Part shown: piece after piece, positions 9,541 to 17,261 of the stretch | Position numbering within the stretch: the stretch's first letter is position 1 | Layout of the letters: every line of letters begins with the position of its first letter | Source of the DNA: Pedobacter jeongneungensis | Lineage (GTDB): Bacteria; Bacteroidota; Bacteroidia; Sphingobacteriales; Sphingobacteriaceae | Reading direction: 5' to 3' | Length of the DNA stretch: 64,000 nucleotides | Assembly: GCF_000633455.1 (NCBI RefSeq) | Contig: NZ_AYMG01000010.1 | Coordinates: forward strand, 62,001 to 126,000 | Notes under the pieces: model-generated | Databases searched by the model: none | Told to the model about the DNA's origin: nothing | The model's input: only the letters and a program-made list of their open reading frames with translations | Position numbers and translations under genes: made by a program

Positions 9541-9562
9541 TCCCTCTCTTGAAGGAGAGGGA
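9541..9562. repeat. Palindrome TCCCTCTC/GAGAGGGA
   Basis: Perfect 8-bp arms around a 6-base loop, related to the palindrome at 8970-8991. It lies 61 bases after the DUF559 stop and 45 bases before the response-regulator ATG. The bracketing of the nuclease gene is discussed as a finding. Confidence 0.6.
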
Positions 9563-9607
9563 TAGCAAAAAAGAATAAATATATACTAACTTTAATAGGG
9601 AGAGGTT

Positions 9608-10978
9608 ATGCTAGACGCCACAGTTTTAATTATCGATGATGATGACGATATTCTGCTTAGTGCCCGTTTGTTCTTAAAACAGCAGGTAAAGCAGGTTATT
9701 ACCTGTAAATCGCCTAAAGAAATTAATGTTTTATTGAGCAAGAATGAAGTAGATATCATTTTACTTGATATGAATTACCAAAAAGGTGCAAGTGATGGAC
9801 GAGAGGGGTTATATTGGCTTGAACATATTTTATCGATCGATAAAGATTATGTGGTAATCTTAATGACCGCATTTGGCAACGTAGAATTAGCCGTTAAAGC
9901 GATCAAAAAGGGAGCTACCGATTTTATTTTGAAGCCCTGGGAGAATGAAAAACTTTTCGCCACCATTTCTGCAGCTTCAAAACTCCGTGAATCGACCAGA
10001 AAAGTTAAAAAACTCGAAAAAATACATTCTTCCCTACAAAAAGATCTTACAAGGGGTTTTGAGAATATTGTTGGACAGGCAGAAGGCATAAAACAATTAC
10101 AGGCTACCTTATTAAAAGTGGCACCAACAGATGCCAATGTGCTTATTTTAGGCGAAAATGGTACTGGTAAACAGGTTTTCGCTTATGAAATCCATGGAAA
10201 TTCGCTGCGCAAAAATCATGTTTTCATGCACGTTGATTTAGGCTCCTTAAACGAAAACCTATTCGAAAGTGAATTATTCGGCTATGCCAAAGGAGCTTTT
10301 ACAGATGCCAAAGAGGATAAACCAGGTCGTTTTGAGCTTGCAGATGGTGGAACAATCTTTTTAGATGAGATTGGAAATTTAACCTTACCGCTTCAGGCCA
10401 AACTATTAAGCGTTTTACAAAACCGAACAGTTACCCGTTTGGGAGAAAGTAGAGAACGTAAAGTAAATGTGCGTCTGATCACCGCCACTAATATGCCTTT
10501 GAATGAAATGGTTGCTAAAAATACATTCCGGCAGGATTTACTTTTCCGGATTAATACGGTTGAACTGTTACTGCCACCTTTACGTAAACGTGGAACGGAT
10601 ATTTTATTGCTGGCCAATCATTTTATGCAGGTTTTTAGTTCCAAGTACCATAAAGAAATCCGTAATTTAAGCAACAAGGCAGAAAATGTATTATTAAATT
10701 ATAAATGGCCGGGCAATGTTCGCGAATTACAGCATGTACTGGAGCGGGCCGTAATTATGAGTGATGGAAATGAAATTTCGGAAGAAGATTTACAATTAAG
10801 CCAGCAGCGTTTTGCACAGAATAATTCAATGCCCGATGAAATGGCGCTCGAGGATATGGAGAAAATGATGGTGCAGAAGGCGATCGATAAACACAAAGGA
10901 AATATATCAAAAGCCGCAGCTGAGCTGGGTTTAACCCGGGCCGCACTTTATAGAAGAATCGAGAAATTTGGAATCTGA
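9608..10978 (+). CDS. Sigma54-dependent response regulator, NtrC family
   Basis: Cytosolic transcription activator of 456 residues. The receiver domain (about 1-125) has the acidic pocket at 10-13, phospho-acceptor Asp54 in I-L-L-D-M, Thr87 in L-M-T-A-F-G and Lys109 in I-L-K-P-W. The AAA+ domain (about 150-385) has Walker A GENGTGK at 182-188, Walker B with F-L-D-E-I-G at 251-256, and the sigma54-contact loop reading GAFTDA at 229-234, where the consensus is GAFTGA. A Fis-type helix-turn-helix occupies about 415-456 (N-I-S-K-A-A-A-E-L-G-L-T-R-A-A-L-Y-R-R). The kinase gene follows on the same strand. The divergent transporter operon with a candidate -24/-12 promoter is the likely target. AGGGAGAGG lies just before the ATG. 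Confidence 0.93.
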   Translation: MLDATVLIIDDDDDILLSARLFLKQQVKQVITCKSPKEINVLLSKNEVDIILLDMNYQKGASDGREGLYWLEHILSIDKDYVVILMTAFGNVELAVKAIKKGATDFILKPWENEKLFATISAASKLRESTRKVKKLEKIHSSLQKDLTRGFENIVGQAEGIKQLQATLLKVAPTDANVLILGENGTGKQVFAYEIHGNSLRKNHVFMHVDLGSLNENLFESELFGYAKGAFTDAKEDKPGRFELADGGTIFLDEIGNLTLPLQAKLLSVLQNRTVTRLGESRERKVNVRLITATNMPLNEMVAKNTFRQDLLFRINTVELLLPPLRKRGTDILLLANHFMQVFSSKYHKEIRNLSNKAENVLLNYKWPGNVRELQHVLERAVIMSDGNEISEEDLQLSQQRFAQNNSMPDEMALEDMEKMMVQKAIDKHKGNISKAAAELGLTRAALYRRIEKFGI

Positions 10979-10982
10979 GAGA

Positions 10983-11072
10983 GGTAGAAGGCAGGAAGGT
11001 TGAAGGCCTAAGGTTATATGCCATTTTTCAACCCTAAACCCTAAACCCTATACCTTAAACCCTAAACCTTAA
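10983..11072. repeat. Word repeat with tandem CCCTAAA units
   Basis: The gap between regulator and kinase starts with AGGCAGGAAGGTTGAAGG and ends with repeats of CCCTAAACCCTAAA and ACCTTAAACCCTAAACCTT. The heptamer CCCTAAA occurs about four times, with small variations. The block belongs to the same degenerate word family as 1528-1605 and 6494-6716. The kinase ATG follows directly, so this DNA forms its untranslated leader. Confidence 0.55.
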
Positions 11073-11074
11073 CT

Positions 11075-12430
11075 ATGTTCTACCAACGCTTTACCTTTCG
11101 TTTAGTATTCCGCCTGGTGATTATCAATCTCCTCGGTTACCTCTTATTTTACCTGATAAAAAATACACAACTCTGGTTTACCATTATTGGTGTTGCGTTA
11201 ATTTTATTGGGTACTATTATTTCGCTTTATTATTACATCAACCAGATCCGGTCAGACATTAATCGTTTCATTTTGGCGGTTAAAACACGAGATCACACTT
11301 TAAACTTCAAAAATAAAGTAACCAGAGGCAGTTTTCCCGAGCTTTACGAATCATTTAGTGATATTTTACTCGTGCATAAACAGATCAGGTTAGAACAAGA
11401 AGCCATGTTTCAGCTGATCAAAACCATTTTAGAACAGGTTCCGGTTGGTGTAATTGTGGTAAACAATACAACAGAAGAAAGAGATGAGGAAATTGCCTTT
11501 TTCAACCAGGCCGCATCAAATCTTTTGGCTGTACCCGCTTATAAGTATTGGCATCGGTTAAAACAGCATCTCCCGGCATTTGGAACTGAAATAGAGCAGA
11601 TTTTAACGGGCGGAAAGCGCTTTTTGGAACTAAAAATCCAGGATAAACTGATCCAGTTATCAACAGAGGTAATTCCCTTAAACCTTTATGGGAAAAACTA
11701 TACCATCATCAGTTTCCAGAACATTAAAGATGAAATTGAACAAAAAGAAACGGAGGCATGGAACAGGTTAATCGGCGTTATTTCGCATGAAATTTTAAAT
11801 TCCATCACCCCCATCAGCTCATTATCGGATACGATCAATAAAATGGTAACCGATAAAAAGAATTTAACGGAGGATGAAATGGACGATTTAAAAACAGCCT
11901 TACAAACCATACAAAGACGTTCGTCCGGCTTGTTGGATTTTGTAAAAGATTACCGCTTAATTGCCGAACTGCCTACGCCTAACCTCGAATCGCATACCAT
12001 TGGCGAAATATTAAAACACATTAAAGTTTTAATGCAACCATTTGCAAAGGTTAAAAATGTGGTACTGGATGTAGAGCAAACTTCTTCAAAAATCACGGTA
12101 CAGCTGGATTTAAAATTAGTGGAACAAGTACTGATCAATCTGATTACCAATAGTATTTATGCGGTTGAAAACAGAGAAATGCCGCACATTAACGTAAATT
12201 ACCGCTTAGAAAACACCAAACTTTATATCGATGTTAGCGATAACGGAAAAGGAATTGATGCGGGAGATTTAGAGAAAATTTTCGTCCCGTTTTACACCAC
12301 AAGGAAAAATGGATCGGGTATTGGATTAACCATTAGTCGCAACATCATGAAAATGCATAAGGGAAGTATTGAAGTAATTTCTACACCTGATAGTGGTACA
12401 ACTTTTTCATTGGTATTTAACTATGTTTAA
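11075..12430 (+). CDS. Sensor histidine kinase
   Basis: Membrane-bound kinase of 451 residues. Two hydrophobic helices (about 9-29 and 33-55) are separated by only a few residues, so there is almost no periplasmic sensor and the signal is probably sensed in the membrane or cytosol. A PAS-like domain spans about 110-215. The H-box GVISHEILNSITPI holds His238. The ATPase domain shows the N-box L-I-T-N-S-I-Y-A, G1 D-N-G-K-G-I and G2 G-S-G-I-G-L-T. It is the expected partner of the NtrC-type regulator encoded 96 bases upstream. The layout resembles the NtrY-like kinases found next to MacB-type operons in Bacteroidota (from memory). Confidence 0.93.
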   Translation: MFYQRFTFRLVFRLVIINLLGYLLFYLIKNTQLWFTIIGVALILLGTIISLYYYINQIRSDINRFILAVKTRDHTLNFKNKVTRGSFPELYESFSDILLVHKQIRLEQEAMFQLIKTILEQVPVGVIVVNNTTEERDEEIAFFNQAASNLLAVPAYKYWHRLKQHLPAFGTEIEQILTGGKRFLELKIQDKLIQLSTEVIPLNLYGKNYTIISFQNIKDEIEQKETEAWNRLIGVISHEILNSITPISSLSDTINKMVTDKKNLTEDEMDDLKTALQTIQRRSSGLLDFVKDYRLIAELPTPNLESHTIGEILKHIKVLMQPFAKVKNVVLDVEQTSSKITVQLDLKLVEQVLINLITNSIYAVENREMPHINVNYRLENTKLYIDVSDNGKGIDAGDLEKIFVPFYTTRKNGSGIGLTISRNIMKMHKGSIEVISTPDSGTTFSLVFNYV

Positions 12431-12489
12431 TCATTTGAATGTTTTTTTGGGTTAAAAATCCAAACAAAACCAATTTGATATGCTTTTAA

Positions 12490-12505
12490 TGATGTAGATA
12501 CATCA
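12490..12505. promoter_or_regulatory. Inverted repeat before the trehalose synthase start
   Basis: TGATGTA and TACATCA form perfect 7-bp arms with a 2-base centre, ending 9 bases before the ATG. The location suits an operator or a hairpin that covers the start codon. The rest of the 84-base gap is AT-rich with no clear promoter. Confidence 0.35.
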
Positions 12506-12514
12506 AATACAAGC

Positions 12515-14704
12515 ATGAAGACAGTTATAATATCGAACAGACTACCCGTTAAAATCATTGAAGAAAACGACAAATACACGTTTATTCCCAGCGAAGGCGG
12601 CCTTGCCACCGGCCTTGGCGACGTGTACAAATCAGGCAACTCTATCTGGATAGGATGGCCCGGAATCGAGGTTCCGGAAGAACGTCAAGAAGAAGTTACA
12701 CAAAAACTCGCCGAATTAAACCTCTATCCGGTTTTCCTCACCCAAAACGAAATTAATTTATATTATGAAGGTTTCTCAAACGAAGTATTATGGCCCGTAT
12801 TTCATTATGTGGTCACTTATGCTCATTTTGAACAGAGTTATTGGGAATGTTATAAATCAGTAAACGAAAAATTTGCAAAGAGCGCCATGCAGGTGCTACA
12901 AAGAAAAGATAAAATCTGGATTCAGGATTATCAATTGCTACTTTTACCCGGCATTTTAAGAGAAAAATTACCCAACGCCACTATTGGCTTCTTTCAACAT
13001 ATCCCCTTCCCTTCTTACGAAATATTCAGGTTAATCCCCTGGCGGGAAGAAATTTTAAACGGATTGATTGGTGCCGATTTAATCGGTTTCCACACTTACG
13101 ATGATGTGCGTCATTTTATCAGCACCGCAACACGTTTACTTCCGGTAAATTCATCATCAAACGTACTCAACAGCAACGAAAGGCAGATTGTAGTAGAAGC
13201 TTTTCCAATGGGAATTGATTATGATAAATTTTCAAATTTAACTACCTCCGAAGAAGTAAAAAAAGAAATTGACTATTTCAGGGCGGGGAAAGAAGATATG
13301 AAAGTGATTCTTTCTATCGATCGGTTAGATTATAGCAAAGGTATTTTAGAACGATTAAAAGCTTTAGAACTTTTGCTGCAGCTCCATCCCGAATATATCG
13401 GTAAAATTGAGCTTTTTATGATTGTGGTCCCCTCACGCGATAACGTTCCTCAATATAGCGAGCTAAGAGATCAGATCGATCAGTTTGTGGGCAATTTAAA
13501 TGCACGGTACCGCTCCATTAACTGGATTCCGGTTAATTATTTCTATCGCTCCTTCCCTATTGAGGTATTATCGGCACTTTATGCTACGGCCGATATTTGT
13601 CTGGTTACACCCATGCGCGATGGAATGAATTTAGTGAGCAAGGAATATGTGGCCAGCCGGAACAACAATGATGGGGTACTTATTCTAAGTGAAATGGCTG
13701 GCGCCTCCAAAGAGTTAACTGATGCGGTGATTGTGAACCCGAATAACCTGGGCGACATTATGGAAGCCATTGTAACCGCATTAAAAATGCCTTTGGAAGA
13801 ACAAAATCAGCGTATGAAAGCTATGCGTGCAACTGTAGAAAAATTCAATGTAAAACATTGGGTAAACAATTTTATTTTAAGATTAAACGAAGTGAAAGAT
13901 TCTCAAAAATCGTTATTAACAAAACATGCAGTAAATACCATTAACGAAGTAATTGCTGCAAAATACGCCAAAACAACCGATAGGGTACTGTTTTTGGATT
14001 ATGATGGTACACTGGTAGATTTTACCGGAAATATTGATGACGCTTCTCCGGATGACGAACTTTATGATTTAATAGAAAACCTGACCATTGATAAAGCAAA
14101 TAAAGTTGTTATTATTAGTGGAAGAAGGCACGAAACTTTGGAACAATGGTTCGGGCATTTAAAGGTCGATCTGATTGCCGAGCATGGTGCCTGGCAAAAA
14201 TCGTATGGAGATAAATGGAACAGCCTCCCCTTACTCACTGATCAATGGAAACAGGAAATAAGAACCCTGTTAGAAACCTATACCGATCGTACACCAGGAT
14301 CGCTTATTGAAGAAAAAAGTTACTCATTGGTTTGGCATTACCGTAAAGCCGAAGAAGGATTGGGCGATTTAAGGGCCAATGAAATTATCAGCCACATGAA
14401 AATTCTTGCTGCAGATAAAGGCCTGCAACTGATGCCCGGTAACAAGGTAATCGAGTTCAAAAACATGGAGGTAAATAAAGGCAAAGCAGCTTTAAACTGG
14501 TTATACGATAAAGACCCCGATTTTATTCTGGCACTTGGTGATGACCATACGGATGAAGATATTTTTAGGGCGCTACCAGATGATGCTTTTACCATTAAGG
14601 TTGGCAACAACATTTCTGAAGCGAAGTATTATTTAAACGATTTTAAGGAAGTAAGAAAGTTGCTTTGGAGTTTGGTAAAGGAAGAATTTGTAGAGCGGGG
14701 TTAA
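12515..14704 (+). CDS. otsAB: Bifunctional trehalose-6-phosphate synthase/phosphatase
   Basis: Cytosolic two-domain enzyme, 729 residues. The N-terminal GT20 domain (about 1-465) transfers glucose from a nucleotide sugar to glucose-6-phosphate. It shows S-E-G-G-L-A-T-G-L at 26-34, W-I-G-W-P-G at 45-50, the H-I-P-F-P stretch at 162-166 and S-I-D-R-L-D-Y-S-K-G at 267-276. The C-terminal HAD phosphatase domain (about 485-729) has the DXD motif FLDYDGTL with nucleophile Asp495 and Asp497, I-I-S-G-R-R, and the late L-G-D-D-H-T-D-E-D motif. The fusion makes trehalose from glucose-6-phosphate in one chain, as in many Bacteroidota. The GH15 gene converges on it and glycogen genes lie beyond. A hairpin terminator follows the stop. 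Confidence 0.95.
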   Translation: MKTVIISNRLPVKIIEENDKYTFIPSEGGLATGLGDVYKSGNSIWIGWPGIEVPEERQEEVTQKLAELNLYPVFLTQNEINLYYEGFSNEVLWPVFHYVVTYAHFEQSYWECYKSVNEKFAKSAMQVLQRKDKIWIQDYQLLLLPGILREKLPNATIGFFQHIPFPSYEIFRLIPWREEILNGLIGADLIGFHTYDDVRHFISTATRLLPVNSSSNVLNSNERQIVVEAFPMGIDYDKFSNLTTSEEVKKEIDYFRAGKEDMKVILSIDRLDYSKGILERLKALELLLQLHPEYIGKIELFMIVVPSRDNVPQYSELRDQIDQFVGNLNARYRSINWIPVNYFYRSFPIEVLSALYATADICLVTPMRDGMNLVSKEYVASRNNNDGVLILSEMAGASKELTDAVIVNPNNLGDIMEAIVTALKMPLEEQNQRMKAMRATVEKFNVKHWVNNFILRLNEVKDSQKSLLTKHAVNTINEVIAAKYAKTTDRVLFLDYDGTLVDFTGNIDDASPDDELYDLIENLTIDKANKVVIISGRRHETLEQWFGHLKVDLIAEHGAWQKSYGDKWNSLPLLTDQWKQEIRTLLETYTDRTPGSLIEEKSYSLVWHYRKAEEGLGDLRANEIISHMKILAADKGLQLMPGNKVIEFKNMEVNKGKAALNWLYDKDPDFILALGDDHTDEDIFRALPDDAFTIKVGNNISEAKYYLNDFKEVRKLLWSLVKEEFVERG

Positions 14705-14717
14705 TTTTTATAACACC

Positions 14718-14745
14718 AAGGTCTGTGTCTCCACAGACCTTTTTT
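14718..14745 (+). terminator. Intrinsic terminator after otsAB
   Basis: AAGGTCTGTG (14718-14727) pairs perfectly with CACAGACCTT (14732-14741) around a 4-base loop, and T residues follow. It lies 14 bases past the otsAB stop. Confidence 0.9.
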
Positions 14746-14750
14746 ATAAT

Positions 14751-14799
14751 AGCTTTGACAACTTTAATATGCGTTGTGCGTGTTAAAGTTGTCAAAGCT
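14751..14799. repeat. 17-bp perfect inverted repeat between convergent genes
   Basis: AGCTTTGACAACTTTAA (14751-14767) and its exact reverse complement (14783-14799) enclose a 15-base loop. It lies directly after the otsAB terminator and 15 bases before the GH15 stop, so it may end transcription from the GH15 side, though no T-run follows in that direction. Confidence 0.75.
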
Positions 14800-14814
14800 C
14801 TTTGATCCATATAC

Positions 14815-16599
14815 TTACAAAAATATAGGTCTATCCAGTTTAATTGCAATACGGTAGGCCGCATTCATTAATCCAACATGACTATAGGCCTGCGGAAAAT
14901 TACCCCACTGACTGCCGGTTTTTGCATCAACATCTTCGCTAAACAAAAGCAGGTGGTTACAGTATTTAATGATGTTTTCAAATTCCTTAATTGCTTCATC
15001 AGTCCGGCCTACACAGGCTAAAGCTTCCACATACCAGAAAGCACAAATTAAAAATGTGGTTTTGGGTTTTCCGAAATCATCGGCATGCAGGTAACGGTAA
15101 AAGAGCCCATCTTCAGTTTTCAATTCCTTTTCCAAGGCAATTAAATGGTCTTTTGCCCGGTCTGAAGCCGGATCTAAGTAGTTCATCATAATCAATTGCA
15201 AAGTACTCGCATCTAAATGCGGACTTCCAACTGCATTGGTATAAACTTTTCTTTCCGGGTCGTAACAGGCTTCGATATGTGCAGCGGCTTTATCAATTAA
15301 CACCTGCGCACGCTTTTCGAAATCTTCATTCCCGATTGTTTTTGCCATTTTTAAAGCGGCCTGAGCGCCAGCCCATTGAAATAAGTTACTGTAACAATGC
15401 ACATTGGCAATATTCCTGAATTCCCAGATACCCGCATCCTTTTCATCAATGGTTCGTTCAATTTTAGAAAGCACACTTTCAATCCATTTTATTGAGTCGC
15501 TACGTTCCGAGAATACGAAACGGTGATCGGTATAAAGGGGCAACATCGAAATCAACACCTGTCCGTAAATATCATTCTGAATGTGCTCGTAAGCCTGATT
15601 CCCTATTCTGATGGGCTGCTCACCTTTGTATCCTTCCAAATGGTCTAAAGTACGTTCCGTAATTTCCCGCTCACCTGCAATGCCATACAAAGGTTGGTAC
15701 CGCGTATCTTCAGCATGAGAAATATCAGACAGATAGTTAAAATATTTCTCCATTTCTTCAAAATGCCCGATGTGATTTAACGAGGTTAACACATAGTGCG
15801 AATCGCGCAACCAGCAATAGCGGTAATCCCAGTTCCGCGTACTTCCAGGCGATTCCGGCAAACTTGTGGTACTGGCGGCAATAATTGCCCCGGTATCTTC
15901 ATACTGGTGGATTTTTAAAACCAAAGCCGATCGGATGACAAAAGGTTGATAAAATCCTGCTATAGAGGAGTGTTTGATCCATAACCGCCAGTAAGCAACA
16001 GTTTCACGCAGGAAGTTTTCGGCTGTACTCACCACAGGCGCTTCAAGGTTTTGTCCATAAGTCATAATGAGGTATTTCGCCTCATTTAGTACAAATGCTT
16101 TTTCATCAATGATATAAGTAAGCGACACATTGGTACTTAAGCGGATATTTTCATCACAACCTAAATAATCGATGTGATTACTACCCCTGATCGATTTCAT
16201 TTTACCTTTTCCATAATCGCAAACCGGTTCGCATTTAATGGTAATGCGCGGATTGCCCTCTAAAGGTTCAATTTTTCTGATGAACATTAAAGGCTTAAAA
16301 TAACGCTCGTAAAGGTGAAAGCGTGGAGCAAAATCGGTTATGCGGTATTTTCCATCTTCAGCGGTGATTTCTGTCCTTAAAACATTGGTATTTTCGATAT
16401 AATATTGGGTAGAAGTAAATTCACCTTGTGGTAAAATAGAAAACTCGCCTCCTTTTTTCTTGTCCAATAAACTCCCAAAAACAAACGGACTATCAAAACG
16501 TGGCCAGCAAAGCCATGAGATATCGGTATTTTTATTTACGTGTGCAATGAAAGCGCAATTTCCTATAATTCCTGTTTGATAAAGGTGCTGTTCGGCCAT
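14815..16599 (-). CDS. Glycoside hydrolase family 15 protein (glucoamylase/trehalase type)
   Basis: Cytosolic enzyme of 594 residues without signal peptide. The N-terminal part (about 1-210) is the beta-sandwich domain with I-G-N-C-A-F-I-A and W-L-C-W-P-R-F-D-S-P. The catalytic (alpha/alpha)6 barrel carries L-P-E-S-P-G at 247-252 and N-W-D-Y-R-Y-C-W-L-R-D-S at 256-267, typical of bacterial GH15, then the H-L-E-G-Y stretch and a C-terminal Q-W-G-N-F-P-Q-A-Y-S-H motif containing the second carboxylate region. Members hydrolyse alpha-glucosidic bonds in glucans or, in some actinobacteria, trehalose. Because it lies next to otsAB a trehalase role is possible; sequence alone does not separate this from glucoamylase. 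Confidence 0.9.
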   Translation of the reverse strand: MAEQHLYQTGIIGNCAFIAHVNKNTDISWLCWPRFDSPFVFGSLLDKKKGGEFSILPQGEFTSTQYYIENTNVLRTEITAEDGKYRITDFAPRFHLYERYFKPLMFIRKIEPLEGNPRITIKCEPVCDYGKGKMKSIRGSNHIDYLGCDENIRLSTNVSLTYIIDEKAFVLNEAKYLIMTYGQNLEAPVVSTAENFLRETVAYWRLWIKHSSIAGFYQPFVIRSALVLKIHQYEDTGAIIAASTTSLPESPGSTRNWDYRYCWLRDSHYVLTSLNHIGHFEEMEKYFNYLSDISHAEDTRYQPLYGIAGEREITERTLDHLEGYKGEQPIRIGNQAYEHIQNDIYGQVLISMLPLYTDHRFVFSERSDSIKWIESVLSKIERTIDEKDAGIWEFRNIANVHCYSNLFQWAGAQAALKMAKTIGNEDFEKRAQVLIDKAAAHIEACYDPERKVYTNAVGSPHLDASTLQLIMMNYLDPASDRAKDHLIALEKELKTEDGLFYRYLHADDFGKPKTTFLICAFWYVEALACVGRTDEAIKEFENIIKYCNHLLLFSEDVDAKTGSQWGNFPQAYSHVGLMNAAYRIAIKLDRPIFL

Positions 16600-16705
16600 A
16601 AGCTAATTTTTGTTTATTTTACTAACAAGCTTATAGGGAAAATGTTGGGTAGAAAGATTAAAAAGAGACTATGTAAATATTTTTCGAGTTATTTTTCTCC
16701 CAAAC

Positions 16706-16775
16706 CGTCATGCTGAATTTATTTCAGCATCTTTTCCAGCTATTTATTAGACCCTGAAATAAATTCAGGGTGACG
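16706..16775. repeat. Paired hairpins in inverted orientation with compensating changes
   Basis: The 26-base unit at 16706-16731 and the reverse complement of 16750-16775 match at 22 of 26 bases. Each unit is a small hairpin (GCTGAA...TTCAGC and CCTGAA...TTCAGG). The four differences fall at paired positions and keep the pairing. It lies in the 662-base gene-free stretch 16600-17261, which also holds two further repeats and the glgC terminator. Confidence 0.7.
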
Positions 16776-16847
16776 TATCGATTAACCTGCGAGATGTAGA
16801 AGGAAAATTCTACTTACTTTTTGGAAATGTAAGGTTCAGTGTTAATG

Positions 16848-16920
16848 GCGGCCATTAGTCCTGCTATCGCTTCATGTCCTCACTCGTACCTCGCTCCGGG
16901 CTTTCTGCTTTATCAGGTTT
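16848..16920. repeat. Dispersed repeat B, copy 1
   Basis: This shares the frame GTCCTCACT...CGCTCCG-GCTTT...ATCAGG-TT with 20175-20245, with many substitutions between the copies. The sequence is GC-richer than its surroundings and shows no coding pattern. Confidence 0.5.
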
Positions 16921-16979
16921 ATGAATAAGGGGGTCTGCAATCCGAAGACTAAATCTATTTGGAAACGGTTTCTCTCTTG

Positions 16980-17051
16980 CGTTAGGGATTGTAAGGGGTC
17001 AGTGCCGATTCTTCATCGGTACCGGAGCGAAGCGCAGCCCTGAAAAGCCCG
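16980..17051. repeat. Dispersed repeat A, copy 1 (72 bp)
   Basis: It matches the reverse complement of 30442-30513 at 69 of 72 bases. It contains a small hairpin, CCGAT-TCTTC-ATCGG, and the run GGAGCGAAGCGCAGCCCTG. The two copies lie in opposite orientation 13 kb apart. Confidence 0.85.
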
Positions 17052-17206
17052 CCACTTTCCCGTATTTCACGGGATTGGGGAATGCCCAAATCAGTTAATA
17101 ATTTTCAGTTGGCAATATTCCGTATCCACTTCTTTTATCTGCAAATAACGAACTATTTTTAGTCATCCCAGGGATTCTCGTCGAACTCAGAATTATAATC
17201 AGACAA

Positions 17207-17240
17207 TAAAAAAGCCAGTCACGAAAAATCGTGACTGGCC
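17207..17240 (-). terminator. Intrinsic terminator after glgC
   Basis: On the minus strand GCCAGTCACGA (complement of 17229-17239) pairs with TCGTGACTGGC (complement of 17214-17224) around a 4-base loop, followed by a T-run. It begins about 22 bases after the glgC stop and ends the glgA-glgC transcript. Confidence 0.92.
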
Positions 17241-17261
17241 TGTTGATGAATAATGATTATC

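Noticed and set aside
10983..11072. CCCTAAA tandem units resembling a telomere repeat
   Set aside because: Only a few imperfect units, inside an operon gap and flanked by the same degenerate words found elsewhere in the window; no replicon end is indicated.
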